A program made the position numbers and the translations under genes. The notes beneath the pieces were generated by a model, which did not search any database, was not told the DNA's origin, and saw only the letters and a list, made by a program, of their open reading frames with translations. A DNA stretch of 64,000 bases from Pegoplata infirma (taxonomy: Eukaryota > Arthropoda > Insecta > Diptera > Anthomyiidae), in assembly GCA_963921195.1 (NCBI GenBank), contig OY992538.1, positions 56,286,852 to 56,350,851 on the forward strand, read 5' to 3'. Of the stretch, positions 1-10,866 are shown piece by piece. Each line of letters begins with the position of its first letter. Within the stretch, counting starts at the first letter, position 1.

Positions 1-877
1 CGAAATATATAGAAATGATGGTCGTAACTCTTGTTTATTTTTTAGTGTTCCGCAGTGTAGTCTGGGAACAAACGTTAAAGACAAAGTCTTTGTTGTAATT
101 TAACTTTAAAAACTAATGAAATTTATTACTTGACCATAAGAAACAAACGTTTTTTTATATTTTAAATAAAAAATGTACATAATGAGAATTCTGTGTGTAT
201 TCACATGCTATTCTATAAATAAACCAATAAAAATATGAATTTAACAAATTTTTAGGAAAAATATCCTCATCAAAAATGTTTTTTTAACTAAAAAATGGGA
301 AATTTTTTTCCACTTTCAAGATCAAATTGGTCCTAATTTTTAAGAAAAATATAGACTAAAAAGTAGGAATACATGGCAATGGAGATAAATCATTATCAAT
401 TTTCCTTGGATTTAGTTAATTTTCCCATTTTTTAGTTAGTTTCTTTTCTGAGTGAGTAAAGAACTTTTTTTTGTCTTTTTTGAAAAAAAAAAAAAAAATG
501 TTAACTTTTTTTTTGAGTGTAACATTTTTTTCGATGGTAATTTTTTTTTTTTTTTTTTGTGTAAAAATGTTTCTGAATGACAAAAATTCTTTGTAAAGTA
601 ATTTTGTGGCTTACCAATGTTTTTAAATTTTTTTTTTTAAAGCTCGGTGTTGAAAAAAATGGCTTTATTTTTTTCGTGCGATTCTTTTTCTCTCAAATTA
701 AAAAAAAAATAATAATAAAAAAAAAAATAATAATAAAAAAAAAAATAATAATAAAAAAAAAAATATTAAAAAAAAAAAAATTAAAAAAAAATTTTGGCCC
801 ACTGTAGTTTCAAATTTTTTCCAATGGCGTTGGAATAAAAAAAAAAATATTAAATAAATAATTAAATAATATTTCCA
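1..877. other. AT-rich non-coding stretch with A/T homopolymers
   Basis: No exon, RNA gene or complete element is recognisable. It is made of long A and T runs and a microsatellite-like block near 697-800 built from alternating A runs and AATAATA steps. Short inverted segments around 285-305 and 420-440 (AACTAAAAAATGGGAA and its complement) suggest remains of a small foldback element. Lysine/isoleucine-rich open frames across 577-880 come from the homopolymers and are not genes. The stretch lies upstream of the gene A exon, so it may be intronic. Confidence 0.6.
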
Positions 878-1266
878 CATGTCTTCAATTCAATTTGATG
901 GCTGTTCTTTTCTTAGAATATATTAACCCGCTATCTCCTATTTTAAGGGGTCATTTTAGTCCTTTTTCTCAAATATCATCATTGAACACCAATAAACCTG
1001 CGTTTAAGGGGTTTAAATGTTGCAAAATAATTTTTAACATTGAATTTCAATAGAGTTTTAGTCCCAAACTAAAGCTATTTGAAAATCCCTAGTAAGAATT
1101 TTGAAGCAAAAAATATTTGTAGAATATTTTAACCCTTTAAATGCAGGTTTTATTGGTTTTCAATAAGAATGTTTTTAAAAGGGCCATAAATTACCCCTTA
1201 AAATGGAAGATTGAAGGTTAATATGTTCTAAGAAAAGAACAGCCATTAAATTTTATTAAAGACATG
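878..1266. repeat. Foldback repeat (family H) with a third partial arm at 1660-1815
   Basis: Left arm (TGGCTGTTCTTTTCTTAGAA near 900) reappears reverse-complemented near 1222-1250, and the block reading TTAACCC...TTTAAGGGG pairs with CCCCTTAAA further right. A third, diverged arm with the same order of motifs occupies about 1660-1815. The structure is a palindromic non-autonomous element of unknown superfamily; no transposase is visible. Confidence 0.6.
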
Positions 1267-1871
1267 TATTAACAATATTTAGCTCTGATGTAGATTTTAT
1301 AAATTTTTTACGACTATTTTTCGCTGCTCTGGTAAAACACAATTAGGCATCTGTTCTGTCTTTCACAACTTTTTAATTCACATGAAAATTTCCGAATCAC
1401 ATGAAATCAAGTTAAGTGTTTTCTTGATCATGTTTTCATTCGAAGTTGAAATATAATAATTAAAATTTAAAAAATTATAAGGAAAAAAGTGCATTCGTTT
1501 TACTTCACCAAATTTAATTTATGTTAAACAAAACGAAAAAGAAATTCGGATGTGAAATCTAGAACACCAAAAAAATTCGGAAATTTTCATTTTCACATTT
1601 TTTATGTGATTTACTTTTTTTGGAACAGCGGCCTTAGTGAAATTTAATACAAAATATTTTTGTAGAACATTTTAACCCTTTAAACGCACGTTTTACTGAC
1701 GTTCTATGACAATATTTGAAAAAATGACTAAAATGACCCCCAAGAACAGGAGATAGGGGGTAAATATGTTCTAAGAAAAGAACCGCCACCAAATTTCACT
1801 GAAGAAATGTGAAAACTTAATTTAGTTTAGAAGTTGATTTAATTCATTTGTTTTACTTATTAATAATGTTT

Positions 1872-1988
1872 ATTTTCAAAAAACACACATTGTCCTATTG
1901 GCGCCCAATGTGGGGCCCTACTTAAAAAATCATTTAAAAGGCTATTGGAAATATTCTGAAATTAACGTTCTCTTTTGTAAAAAATCTA
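1872..1988 (+). repeat. Leader-like repeat (family L) carrying a tRNA-Lys PBS-like site, copy 1
   Basis: Positions 1899-1916 read TGGCGCCCAATGTGGGGC, one mismatch from the 18-nt primer-binding site complementary to the 3' end of tRNA-Lys used by many LTR retroelements. About 70 bp after it are shared with the copy at 3356-3437. The family continues at 2520-2570 after the inserted element 1989-2519. No LTR pair or gag/pol is visible, so this is at most a fragment of an old LTR element leader. Confidence 0.45.
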
Positions 1989-2519
1989 CACACAAAAAAA
2001 ACCTTGTCAAATTACTGGAAAAAGTCTCGTAATCCCATTTTACCAATATTTGACAGTTTTCCTTGTTTTTTTAACAAAAAATTTTCGATCGAAATTTACA
2101 TTTTTTTTTTGTAATTTTTCATTTTTCTTCTTTTTTGTAATTTTACAAATTTCCAAAGTTTTTTTACAAAAAAAAATCTAGTAAATTCGCGAGATTTCCT
2201 TGTAAGTTTAATTGCGCCAAAAAATTCGTAAATTTACAATTTTATTAGTAAAAATCTTGTAAAATTACGAAAAAACTCGAAATTTGTACTAAGAATTCTC
2301 GTAAAACAGGAGGTAGCAAAAAATCTAGTAAAATCACGAAACCTCCTTGAAAGTTTTATCTTGTCAAAAAATTTGTAAATTTACAATTTTATTGGTAAAA
2401 AACTTGTAAAATTACAAAATTATTGGTAAAAAACTTGTAAAATTACAAGGAATTGTTGTAAAATAGGAGGTAGAAAAAAAAAAGTTACAAACTTGTCGTT
2501 TTACAAGTTTTTCTTAGTG
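1989..2519. mobile_element. TA-flanked CAC...GTG foldback element D, copy 1
   Basis: The element begins CACACAAAAAAAACC, ends CTTAGTG and is flanked by TA on both sides. Its interior is built from inverted segments around AAATTTACAA and CTTGTAAAATTACAA. The related uninterrupted site is preserved at 3671-3690, where the same flanks meet with a single TA, showing a TA target duplication. Related copies lie at 7618-8323 and 40243-40778. There is no coding capacity. Confidence 0.7.
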
Positions 2520-2657
2520 TAAGTTTAAGAAAAATTTTCAGATTTGACAAGAAATATTAACAGAATCATACTTCATACTTTTTTTATAAAAATTAATCAC
2601 AATTCAGAATAAATTTTACTATGAAAAAATAAAAACATTATCCTATGGCGCCCAGTG

Positions 2658-3341
2658 TGTTAAATTCGTCTGTGCCGAATCTATTATACCCTCCAACATG
2701 TAAAAAAATTAAAAAAAAATGTTGACAGCGCGTTGTTTTAAGGGGGGGGCAAGGAAGGGGGAGGGGTCGGAGAGCTGGAGTGACTCCATGGCCCTCACGG
2801 TATATGTTTACAAATTCATTTTTGTCTGCATTGTGCACTAAAGTATTATAGTTTTATAATTATTTAAACTATTTTTTATCCACGCCCTTAAAAAAGGGGC
2901 GGACAAAAAAAGCGACATTTTTTAATTCCCTGGGTCCAAGTTCAGGACTATAAACTTCTACGAACATAAAAATGTCTCATTTGGTTCACAAAAATACAAA
3001 AAAAAAACTTAAAAAAATAGCATTTTTAAGAGGTTGGTTCAGTTCTTCAAGGGGGAACTTTTTTCCCCCTGGTCCGATTTGGTCCATTTCCGAACTTAAC
3101 CTGCCTAGGAGCATAAGACATATTTATGCCACACTTAAGGGGTCTAGCTTTTTTATTTTGAACTGCATCGTGTTAACTACAGACGGACGGACAGACGGAC
3201 GGACGGACATCGCTAGAATGTCTTAGAATCGATCACTGATCAATAATATATATACTTTATGGGGTCCCCGACCGATATTTCGATGCGTTACACACGGAAT
3301 GACAAAGTGAGTATACCCCCATACTGTTGTTGGAAGGTATA
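2658..3341 (+). mobile_element. Dispersed repeat family A, copy 1
   Basis: Recognisable landmarks in order: a GTTAAATTCG...GTGCCGAATC hairpin end, TATACCCTCCAAC, a GGGGCGG block, AAGGGGGAACTTTTTTCCCCC, a (GACG)n tract with GGACATCGCTAGAATGTC, TATATACTTTATGGGGTC, and terminal GTTGGAAGGTATAAA. The same order recurs at 5969-6672 and in pieces at 26645-26975, 29046-29345, 58780-59163 and 59237-59310. Both sides carry the L-family segment AAAAACATTATCCTATGGCG, as if that segment had been duplicated on insertion. The class is uncertain; no coding region is present. Confidence 0.6.
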
Positions 3342-3355
3342 AAAACATTATCCTA

Positions 3356-3373
3356 TGGCGCCCAACGTGGGGC
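3356..3373 (+). other. Exact tRNA-Lys PBS-like 18-mer (family L copy 2)
   Basis: TGGCGCCCAACGTGGGGC matches the tRNA-Lys-type retroelement primer-binding site over all 18 positions as I know it. It is followed by the family L segment ending near 3437, which resumes at 3671 after a small MITE. A truncated third occurrence lies at 2646-2657. The identity of the parent element is inference. Confidence 0.45.
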
Positions 3374-3438
3374 CCACTTAAAAAATCATTCAAACCCCCA
3401 TTGGAAATATTTTGAAATTATTGTTTCCTTCTATAAAA

Positions 3439-3670
3439 CCCAGCAAAAACTTGGTAATTGGTACCCCTTCCTGACTCGCTTACGTGGTAATGGCTTTGAA
3501 TACAACTAATTACCATTAGCATTACTTTACGCCAAAAAAGGCAAAATGTGGTTACCTCCAATGACATCACCGTGTTAATGTAATTAACATTGAAATTGGG
3601 AGGTAACTAGTTACTCATATTTTTGCTAACCCCCTAAGTTAATTACTTGGTAAGCGAAGTTTTTGCTGGG
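3439..3670. mobile_element. 232-bp MITE with CCCAGCAAAAAC inverted ends
   Basis: Starts CCCAGCAAAAACTTGGTAA and ends GTTTTTGCTGGG, with further inner symmetry around TTACC/GGTAA. It interrupts family L relative to the copy at 1872-1988. A related terminus appears near 49112. The target duplication is short and unclear (possibly AAA). Confidence 0.6.
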
Positions 3671-4081
3671 AAAGTCTAAGTTTAAGAAAAATTTTCAAAT
3701 TTTCCAGAATAATTTTTAAATATCAAAAGACACGCAGTTTTATTCCGAAATCACAAATAAAAAATTATTAAAACCCAATTTGGTCGTTTTAATCAATTTG
3801 ATTTTGGGTTACTGGCTTCAGTCTCTTTAATATATATTTTTTTTTAGAAAAATAAAATGTTTGAGCTCGAGACCTGTTTTTCTGCAATATCACAGTAATG
3901 TATTTGCATAACTCACTTGCTGGAGTGTTAATGGAAGAAAATATTGGCCTTAATGGGTAGTATTTTTTATGGCCTCGAGCTTAAACATTTTATTTTTATA
4001 ATTAACTACTGTAAAATATTATTTTTCTTTTATAGCAAAAACAAATTTACTCCAACCTAATCTTATCTTATTTTTTTCCAG

Positions 4082-4722
4082 ACGGCAACACTATATTCCA
4101 TGAAGCTGTGGAAACATTAGCCCTACTAACGTATCTCTATAAAATGTTCAATAATTCAGCGCGCAAGGATATTGTTTTAAATGCGCGTAATAAAAATCGT
4201 GAAAATCTTTTACATTACGCCTGTAAAAATGAAAAATCCTTTTGTATACGTCCATTATTTGGTATGGGTTGTCGCATCGATGAACTGGATAATTTTGGCA
4301 GGACACCACTACACATTGCCATGGAGCAAAATGACAATGATTGTATATTAGAAATACAAAAACTTCTTAAAGATCATTCAAAATACCCAAAAGAAATTGA
4401 AGAGAATTTCCGAAATATGTTTAAGTTTTATAATCATGACGGCTACACTGTATTGCATCGAGCGGTTATCGATAATCGTTTAGAATTGGTAGAAATAATG
4501 CTGAAATTTTGTCAAAAACATAAATTCAATGTTATAGACTATGAGGTCTTGGGCAATGGTAATTCCATTGTACATCTGGTGGTTGCACATAATTTAATTG
4601 ATATGTTTAAACTAATACAAAAATATATACCATTCTATTTGACAATTGAAAATTATTCCGGAATATCGGTATTGGATCTACCAAATATATCCGAAGATAT
4701 GTTAGAAGCATTAAAGTGTTAA
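4082..4722 (+). CDS. Relish-like NF-kB gene A, last exon (ankyrin repeats, C-terminus)
   Basis: The exon follows a pyrimidine-rich tract and AG at 4080-4081. The first two bases complete a split codon (phase 1), then the frame is open to TAA at 4722, giving 212 residues. Ankyrin-type signatures are visible: DGNTIFHEAVE at the exon start, RENLLHYACK, GRTPLHIAMEQ, GYTVLHRAVIDNRLELVEIML and NGNSIVHLVV, i.e. about five repeats. No C-terminal PEST-like or death domain follows. In p100/p105/Relish proteins the ankyrin part acts as an inhibitory IkB-like module that is removed on activation. This exon has exactly the same length (641 nt), phase and motif order as the last exon of gene B at 27627-28267; by eye a little over half of the residues match. 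It therefore belongs to an upstream tandem paralogue whose RHD exons are outside the window or unrecognised. A stand-alone IkB-like gene is a less likely alternative. Confidence 0.8.
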
Positions 4723-4752
4723 TGATCGTTTAGAGCAGATCGGAGGATCTGG

Positions 4753-4935
4753 GGGCTTATCACGTAAAACGATAGACGATGCATAAACGACATCAAAATA
4801 CATATCGTTTTGAAGGGAAATTTTAAAGTTCCAGAAATGTTAAAAAAATTGGAAATATTTTGATTAGTTTAGGAGAAACAAGGCTCCAAAAATCGACAAT
4901 ATTTAACTATCGTTTTACGTGATCACAGTCCTGAT
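4753..4935. mobile_element. MITE family F, copy 1, in the 3' UTR of gene A
   Basis: About 30 bp after the gene A stop codon comes GGGGCTTATCACGTAAAACG, matched in reverse by ATCGTTTTACGTGATCACAG at 4910-4929. A second copy in opposite orientation is at 48857-49074. Because the first poly(A) signal lies further downstream at 5160, this element should be transcribed as part of the gene A 3' UTR and could form a hairpin in the mRNA. Confidence 0.6.
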
Positions 4936-5159
4936 CTGACAGAGGCTGTCCTAGGAGTTGGAAATATTCATTTAAAAGTCAAAATCACAAAACGCAGAAT
5001 ATAAAAGTGAAAAAATATGCTTTTTTTAAATCGTAATGAAGCGTCGGCTGAATATTTTTGAGATTTTATCGAATACATGACATATAACACCAAAATATTT
5101 TTAATATTATTAAATTATAATTGTAAAACATAAAAAATTATTTATGAATATTTTTGAAA

Positions 5160-5185
5160 AATAAATAATAAATTTCTTTGTGTGA
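5160..5185 (+). terminator. Likely poly(A) signal of gene A
   Basis: Two overlapping-range AATAAA hexamers (5160-5165 and 5167-5172) are followed by a T/GT-rich tract (TTTGTGTG near 5177-5185), the usual arrangement of a metazoan cleavage and polyadenylation site. This predicts a 3' UTR of about 440-470 nt. AATAAA is frequent by chance in DNA this AT-rich, so the call is tentative. Confidence 0.45.
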
Positions 5186-5312
5186 AATTTTTTTTTCAAT
5201 TTATTCCTAGGTTTGGGAATTTCAAATTAAATGGAAAAAAAAAATCAAAAATTGTTTGTGACACGAGGTCTGACCATCATTTTTACATAATTATGAAATG
5301 CTGATTTCAATG

Positions 5313-5968
5313 GTATACAGAAAAAAAAGTTAATAAAAAAATTCGTAGATTTAATTAAAAAATTAATTAAATTAGGACAAATCACTCAAATGCGCACATA
5401 AATTAAAAATATTTGTATGTCGTTAATTAAAAATAAATGGATATTTAATTAATTTAAAAACTTAATACTTTAAACAAAAAAAATTATTTAAAATTGAAAA
5501 AAAAAAATAATTAAAATTTTAATTATATAAATTAAAAATTTAAATAAAAAAAAAATTTGAAACAAATTTAAATTTTAGAAGTATAAATTAAAAAAAAAAA
5601 AAACATTTTTTAAAAAATAAATAATTAAAAAAAACATATTTTTTTTTAATAAGTTTTTTCAAACTTTGCCAAATATATTTATGCCTTAAAGAATTAGTCA
5701 GTGAGACAATTTTATTAAGTTAGGTATAAAACTTTTAATACATACACATAAAATTATAAACAAAATGAGAATTCAAAAAATTTATATGAGAAATAAAAAA
5801 CTTTCAACAAACTGTTTATACTTCTGTATTTGTTTTTGTAAATAAAATAATGCAAGAGATAAACACATACCCGCACACACGGAAAATAAAACAAAAAGTA
5901 AAGCTAAAAATTTAATTAAACAATTAATTATATTAATTAAATATTTAATAAATATTAAACTAAACAAG
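5313..5968 (-). mobile_element. CACAGAAAA-type element, reverse, truncated
   Basis: Starts TATACAGAAAAAAAAG and contains, in reverse orientation, the same landmarks as the full copies at 44576-45348 and 53140-53886 (AATTAAATCTACGAA, a GACAT...ACAAATA segment, a stretch rich in TTAATTAA). The other end is lost where family A copy 2 begins at 5969. Confidence 0.55.
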
Positions 5969-6672
5969 TAAGAGTGTTAAATTCGGCTGTGCCGAATCTG
6001 TTATACCCTCCAACATGCAAAAAAATATAAAAAAAATGCAGGGGCGTTTTATTTTTTTTTGGGGGGGAGGGTCGCTAGTAGTAATTGAGGGGGGGGGCAA
6101 ATTTTCCCTCGAATTTGTGTTTAAAAATTCATTCTTATGCTTTTTGCACTAAAGAAATACAAGATTATCATTATTTAAAAAAAAATGTTTTACTCCACGC
6201 CCATAAAAGGGGGCGGGCCGAAAAACGACATTTTCTAATTCTCTGGGTCCAAATGCAGGACTTTGAACTTTTTGTGGCATAAAAATGTTGCATTTGTTAA
6301 ACAAAAACACAAAAAATCCTGTAAAAATATGGTATTTTTCAGAGGTTGGTTTAGTTCTTCAAGGGGGAACTTTTTTCCCCCTGGTCCGATTTTGCTCATT
6401 TACGAACTTAACCTGCCTATGAACATAAGACATATTCGTGCCAAATCTCGCGAGTCTAGCTCTTTTATTTTGGACTGCATCGTGTTAACTACAGACGGAC
6501 AGACGGACAGACGGACGGACGGACGGACGGACGGACATCGCTAGAATGTCTTAGAATCGATCACTGATCATAAATATATATACTTTATGGGGTCCTAGAC
6601 CGATTTTTTTATGCGTTACACACGGAATGACAAAGTGAGTATACCCCCATACTGTAGTTGGAGGGTATAAAA
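5969..6672 (+). mobile_element. Dispersed repeat family A, copy 2 (near complete)
   Basis: Begins with AAGTAAGAGTGTTAAATTCG and the GGCTGTGCC hairpin, then TATACCCTCCAAC, runs of G, the AAGGGGGAACTTTTTTCCCCC block, a longer (GACG)n tract at 6493-6535, and the terminal GTTGGAGGGTATAAAAAC. The ends form a TATACCCTCCAAC/GTTGGAGGGTATA inverted pair. Non-coding. Confidence 0.6.
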
Positions 6673-6839
6673 ACAATTAAAATTTTAACTGAAATCAAAT
6701 AAACGATATTATTTTCTCTGAAAAGTCCGTTTTTCAATGAATGCAACAGTTTTCTTGCAAGTATTCCTCAAAGTTTTGCCCATTTTTTGGCGGTTTTTTT
6801 TTAAATCTGCTTTCACAAATTTTAACTTGTTTGATTTAG

Positions 6840-7309
6840 GAAATGTGGATTAGATATTAGAATGTGGATTAGCAAAGAAAAACTCTGTAAAGTTATATAT
6901 ATTTGTAAAATGCATTTGATACAACCAAAATTTTACAGAAAAAACTGTAAATTTACAGAGTAAAATACATGTTATTTTTTAAAATTTTTATAAGATTTTT
7001 TAAAAGATTTTTTTTGTACTTTTTTAACATTTTCTCAAAAAAAAAAAATACAGATAAAATTTATTTTGCGTGTTGTTTTTTGGTTATAAAAAATACAGAG
7101 TATTTCGCTTAAATCTGCATTTTAACAGAAAACTCTGTTAATTATCTGTAAAATTAAGATTACAAAGTTAAAAGTATTATTACAGATAAAACTTTGTTTT
7201 TTTGTCACAACAAAATACAAAGTATTTTCTTTAAATCTGTATTTTGACAGAAAACTCTGTCAAATATCTGTTGAATTGAGAGTATTTTGCAAAGTTATTA
7301 TTTTGAGTG
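6840..7309. mobile_element. ACTCTGTAAA-type CAC...GTG element, left end missing
   Basis: The interior repeats AACTCTGTAAATTTACAGAG-like palindromic modules and the right end is TTATTTTGAGTG|TA. It is the same family that fills intron 2 of gene B (21151-25782). Confidence 0.55.
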
Positions 7310-7617
7310 TACTAAACACGAAATTGAATAAAATTGTTTGAGTTGTAGTGGTAAAAATCGCAATTTTTTCATAATTTATTAATTTTGCGCTTTTTTTTTT
7401 TTGCAACTCCATAAATAACTTCAAGACCTGGGCCCGAATTACGGCATACGATATCGAAATGGTTCTATCGAAATATGTTTTTTATTTTCTAAGATAAAAT
7501 TTTGTCGATAATTCAACCTAATCAGGGATGAAGTACTTTGTACCCATAAAGCAAATAAAAGTGAAATGTAGTGAAATTATTATTCGTTTATTTTTGAATT
7601 GGTACCAAAGATGTGTA

Positions 7618-8323
7618 CACTCAAAAAAAAAACCTTGTAAAGTTACCAAAAAATCTCGTGATTTTACGAGGCTATTCTCGTAAAATAGGAGGTAGGTAGA
7701 ATTCTCGTAAAATTAAGAAGATTTCCTCGTAATTTTTAATGCGCCAAAAATTGGTAAAATAACCAATTTTATTGGTAAAAATATTGTTTTAAAACCGGAA
7801 AAATAATAAAAAAAATGGTAAACTTACAAGAAAAAATGGTAAATATGTTTAAAAAAATAATAAATTTACAAACCAAAATGGTAAATTTACAAAAAAAAAA
7901 ATTATTAAACAACATAAATCCTTGTAATAAAATCGTTTTTGTAAAATAACTGTTCTTTTTGTAAATTAACTAGAATCCTCGTTAATAAAATACAAAAAAA
8001 ATAGTTTTTTTTTTTGTTAAACAACATAAATCCTTGTATAACATAATTTTTGTAAAATAACAGTTTTTTTTTGTAATTCAACTAGAATCTTCGTCATAAA
8101 AACTTTGTAGTAAAATTACAGTTTTTTTTTTTTGTAAAATAACCTTTCAAAATGGTAGAATACAATTACAAAGATAAACTTGTAAAATTACCAATAAAAC
8201 TGTAGTTCTCGTTTGAGCAAAGTACAAGATTTTTTGTTAAAAAATAAGGAAAATTGTTAAATATTGGTAGAACGGGATTACAAGGCATTTTACCAGGCGT
8301 TTACCAGTTTATTTTATTGAATG
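7618..8323. mobile_element. CAC...GTG foldback element D, copy 2
   Basis: Begins TA|CACTCAAAAAAAAAACC and ends TTATTGAATG|TA (one change from GAGTG). The interior consists of CTTGTAAAATTACC-type inverted blocks. Related to 1989-2519 and 40243-40778. About 300 bp before it (7310-7617) shows nothing recognisable. Confidence 0.55.
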
Positions 8324-8391
8324 TAAATTTCGGAATAGTTTTTTTTTATATTTTGATTTTTTCATATTTTTATACCCTCCACTTAGTGATA

Positions 8392-9589
8392 CACAGTGGA
8401 CCAAATGTTGAATCTGGTGCGCAGTTGGTCGAAAAATGAAGTTTTGACAATATTGAATTAGTATCGCATATATGATTGTACTATTCCTACCTTACTTAAC
8501 GCTAATAAAATTTCTTTGTTTATTGCAAAAACACCATCGTAGTAGGCAGCCAAACATGAGTAATTAGTTTTTATAAAAACAATTCTTCAAGTTCTGTGTA
8601 GACGGGTTGATTGTTTAAACTGCTATTTTACGACCGTATTAAGGCAATTTATCAAATTATTTGTTATATTTTAACCTCAAGGAATGTTTATTTCAAGCTA
8701 ATTTGTGTTGTTGTTCGTAAAAAAACGTAAATTAAAAAGAGAGTTCACAATGGAATTATTTTTCAAGCAAACTTGAATTTTGTTAATGAATTTAGGTACG
8801 AATCCCGCTAACTTCTATAGGGTTTTTACATGATTTCAAAAGAATAGATATTGAGCTCCAAAATAATAAAAAAATTGGCTGCTGGTTTTTGCTGGTTTTT
8901 GTTTTTCAGTCGATCTAGCGATGTCCGTCCATCTGTCTGTTTAAAACACGATAACTTCCAAACGGCAACTCTGTTGCTGCTGACGCTTGGCATATATATT
9001 TTCAATTTTCCTAGTCAGGTTGATATTGAATATCAGCCTGATATTCAATATTCAGTTCAGTGGTTCAGAAGTTGTAAGCAAAAACCGTGAATTTCAGATT
9101 GGTGTACCTTGAATTTACGTTAAAAAAAAAAAAACACCTAAACGCTTTAAATGACATTGATGAGCCACAAAAATGTTTTGCTGAGTATTTTTGACATTCT
9201 CAAACATTTTTTAACCCAATGTAAAAATTTTACAAGCAAAAAAAAATGTAAACTCAAAAAAAAATTTCACTTAAAAAATTTTTTTTTTGCAGAAATGAGT
9301 AAAAAAAATTTTTTTTTTACTCAAAATAACATATTTCTTTTCTAAACTGTTTAAAAATCTTTTTTACGTTAAAAAAAAATACTTTCTCTGCTTATTTGGC
9401 TCTACTTGATCTCTATTTTATTATGACAATGTTTCAATAAGTGCCACGCCCCTTCAAATACCACCCACATTTGGACTATATAGAAGCTTATCTCATTTTC
9501 CTTGTGCATTACAAATTTCATGTTTCTAGGTGCTCTCAAAGTCGAATTATACTCTCTTGCACGCTAGATTAAGCATTTGGTCCACTGTG
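8392..9589. mobile_element. Element N, 16-bp inverted ends and 5-bp TGATA duplication
   Basis: Ends are CACAGTGGACCAAATG and the exact complement CATTTGGTCCACTGTG. TGATA sits directly outside both ends, and the family B copy at 57605-58214 has TGATA once at the same place, so this is a real 5-bp target duplication. The interior has no convincing ORF; it includes a GATGTCCGTCCATCTGTCTG tract and a block of short purine/pyrimidine runs. Confidence 0.65.
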
Positions 9590-9821
9590 TGATAGAGGGT
9601 ATATATAAGTTTGTCATTCCGTTTGTAACTCATCGAAATATCGGTCTGGGACCCCATAAAGTATATATATTCACGATGCCCGATCGATTCAAAGACATTC
9701 TATCGATGTCCGTCTGTCCGTCTGTCTGTCTGGCTGTCTGTGGAAAATGCTGTCACGGACAAAATATTGCACAGAGATGACTGAAACTTTGATCGATATC
9801 GGTAAATGTAAAATTTCAGTA

Positions 9822-10343
9822 CCCGAGTAAAAAAGTTTATATATAATTATATATAATTTGATAAAATTATATATAATTATATATATTTGATAAAATGAGA
9901 TAAAATTATATATAATTTGATAAAATTATATATAATTATATCCGAATTTTTTTTATATAAAATTTTATAAAATTATATCTAATTATATATAATTTGATAA
10001 AATTTTATAAAATTAGATAAAATTATATATAATTTTATCAAATTATATATAATTATATCAGAATTTGTTTTATATAAAATTTTATAAAATTATATCAAAT
10101 TATATATAATTTAATAAAATTTTATAAAATTATATAAAATTATATAAGATTTGATAAAATTTTATATAAAAAAAATTCGGATATAATTTTATATAATTTA
10201 ATCAAATTATATATAATTTCATATAATTTTATCAAATTTTTTGAAAACAAAAACTTCTTTATATAATTTTATATAATTATATATAATTTTATCAAATTTT
10301 ATATAATTATATAAAATTATATAAAAAAACTTTTTTACTCGGG
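9822..10343. mobile_element. AT-only MITE with CCCGAGTAAAAAAG ends
   Basis: Starts TA|CCCGAGTAAAAAAGTT and ends AACTTTTTTACTCGGG|TA; the interior is nearly pure ATATAATTATAT/ATTTTATAAAATT repeats. Other members: 23628-23993, the 41-43 kb cluster, 46504-47429 and 56706-57604. Confidence 0.65.
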
Positions 10344-10629
10344 TACATTCAACATAACCTAAAAATACAAAATGCTTTAATTCGGCTTCTGATTGACATA
10401 TGTGAACATAATTAAAAAATGGTATTTAAACAAGTGCGAACATATTTTTTGAAAAAAAACGCGGATTTTTTTTTAGCAAAATTTTTTTTCAAAAAAATTT
10501 TTTTTTTCAAAAGTAATTTCCTTTTAAATAAAGTTTTTTGCAATATGGTTTTTGAAATTGTGGAGGGTATCACTACATTCGGAAAGGCCGAATTTAACTT
10601 TTTTACTTGTTTTTTTTTTTACGTTTATC

Positions 10630-10864
10630 CACTCAAAAAAATTCTGACTGTGTTTTTATTTTTTTTTTTTTGAGAAAATTGCATTTCATAAAAATTTAGT
10701 AATTTGCTTGTATTTTCTTGTTATGCAAATATTTAATACTCATTCGCTACGTTGAAAAAAGAAAATATAAGCAAATTACAAAATTGTTATGAAATTAAAT
10801 ATTAAAATGAGATTTTCTCGGAAAAAAAAAACGAAAATCACGTGACTGAGTTTTTTTGTGTAGT
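10630..10864. mobile_element. Short palindromic element M, copy 1
   Basis: Left arm (TAATTTGCTTGTATTTTCTTG) pairs with GAAAATATAAGCAAATTAC about 60 bp on, and GAGAAAATTGCATTTCATAA pairs with the segment ending ATGAGATTTTCTCGG. A second copy occurs at 63287-63481, where the order relative to family G is the same. Non-coding. Confidence 0.5.
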
Positions 10865-10866
10865 TA

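Larger units (their letters stand above)
8371..10612 (-). mobile_element. Dispersed repeat family B, copy 1, split by two later insertions
   Basis: Pieces at 8371-8391, 9590-9821 and 10344-10612 align end to end, in reverse orientation, with the family B copy at 57605-58214 (TATACCCTCCACTTAGTGATA, TATATACTTTATGGGGTC on the opposite strand, a GTCC-rich tract, GGCCGAATTTAAC end). Element N (8392-9589) and an AT-rich CCCGAG element (9822-10343) interrupt it. Non-coding. Confidence 0.6.

Noticed and set aside
577..880. Lysine/isoleucine- and phenylalanine-rich frames
   Set aside because: Translation of A/T homopolymers and AATAAT microsatellite; mirrored on both strands.
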